Shown piece by piece: positions 5,123 through 5,177 of a DNA stretch of 5,177 bases. This DNA is from Candidatus Micrarchaeaceae archaeon. GTDB taxonomy: Archaea; Micrarchaeota; Micrarchaeia; Micrarchaeales; CABMGC01. The stretch covers positions 1 through 5,177 of the forward strand of contig DAIDAD010000044.1 of NCBI GenBank assembly GCA_027310795.1, written 5' to 3'. The stretch's first letter is position 1. The number at the start of each line of letters is the position of its first letter. The notes under the pieces are model-generated. The model worked only from the letters and a program-made list of their open reading frames with translations. It ran no database searches and was not told the DNA's origin. Both the position numbers and the translations under genes were made by a program.

Positions 5123-5177
5123 TCATAGCTTCGGCCCTATTATATACCTGTTATGCAGCTTTGAGCCCTTCTTCAGC
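5123..5177 (-). CDS. Possible 3' end of an upstream gene, perhaps gatC (partial)
   Basis: From the right edge the minus strand has an open frame of 17 codons ending LHNRYIIGPKL before TGA (5125-5123). The codons (AAG, GGC, ATA, AGG) match the use in gatA and gatB. GatC proteins commonly end in a short hydrophobic-Pro-basic-hydrophobic tail (as in VPKVL-type ends), and gatC often precedes gatA, so this could be the GatC C-terminus. A competing frame ends AEEGLKAA at TAA 5153-5151. With so few codons either may be chance, so no gene symbol is given. Confidence 0.35.
   Translation of the reverse strand, partial: LKKGSKLHNRYIIGPKL
5138..5146 (-). promoter_or_regulatory. TATA-like box upstream of gatA
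   Basis: TATATAATA on the minus strand lies about 50 bases before the gatA GTG. Archaeal spacing would put the transcription start near 5115-5120, leaving a leader of roughly 25 bases that includes the AAGGG ribosome site. If the frame ending at 5123 is a real upstream gene, this box lies inside its last codons and may be only ATA-rich coding sequence. Confidence 0.35.

Noticed and set aside
5033..5126. 31-codon leftward ORF starting at ATG 5126 and overlapping the gatA start
   Set aside because: It is out of frame with gatA, overlaps its first codons and ends after a Lys/Arg/Thr-rich stretch with no recognisable feature.

Overview
This window looks like a compact archaeal chromosome segment. 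GatA and GatB carry archaeal-type signatures (an ESTGGSIS nucleophile region in GatA; IEEDPAQI and KNVTGI in GatB). AGG/AGA and ATA codons are common, genes overlap or nearly touch, and there are TATA-like boxes rather than -35/-10 promoters. A small-genome lineage such as a DPANN/Micrarchaeota-like archaeon fits, but this is inference and the sequence alone does not fix the taxon.

Layout. Positions 1-173 are a spacer between a possible leftward gene that runs off the left edge (start near 37) and a rightward histidine-phosphatase gene (174-794). Everything else is on the minus strand, read right to left. It starts with a possible gene tail at the right edge that could be gatC, then gatA (5091-3736, GTG start). 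gatB follows, coupled to gatA by an ATGA overlap and broken by an apparent one-base shift near 2633; its C-terminal tail continues in another frame to 2424. Next come a 44-residue seven-cysteine protein (2393-2259), an MTH1-like Nudix hydrolase (2247-1684), msrB (1687-1307) and msrA (1320-787). The phosphatase and msrA converge tail to tail and overlap by 8 bases, leaving no room for a separate terminator.

Function. GatA and GatB are two subunits of the tRNA-dependent amidotransferase GatCAB, which in archaea mainly converts Asp-tRNA(Asn) to Asn-tRNA(Asn). The downstream part looks like an oxidative-damage repair set. The Nudix protein should remove oxidised purine nucleotides from the pool, and MsrB and MsrA reduce the R and S forms of methionine sulfoxide. 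Tight overlaps within Nudix-msrB-msrA and short gaps elsewhere suggest one leftward operon.

The main points to re-check are the gatB frameshift, the Cys-rich small gene hidden beneath a falsely long Nudix reading frame, and the MTH1-MsrB-MsrA grouping. No CRISPR, tRNA, rRNA or mobile element is visible.
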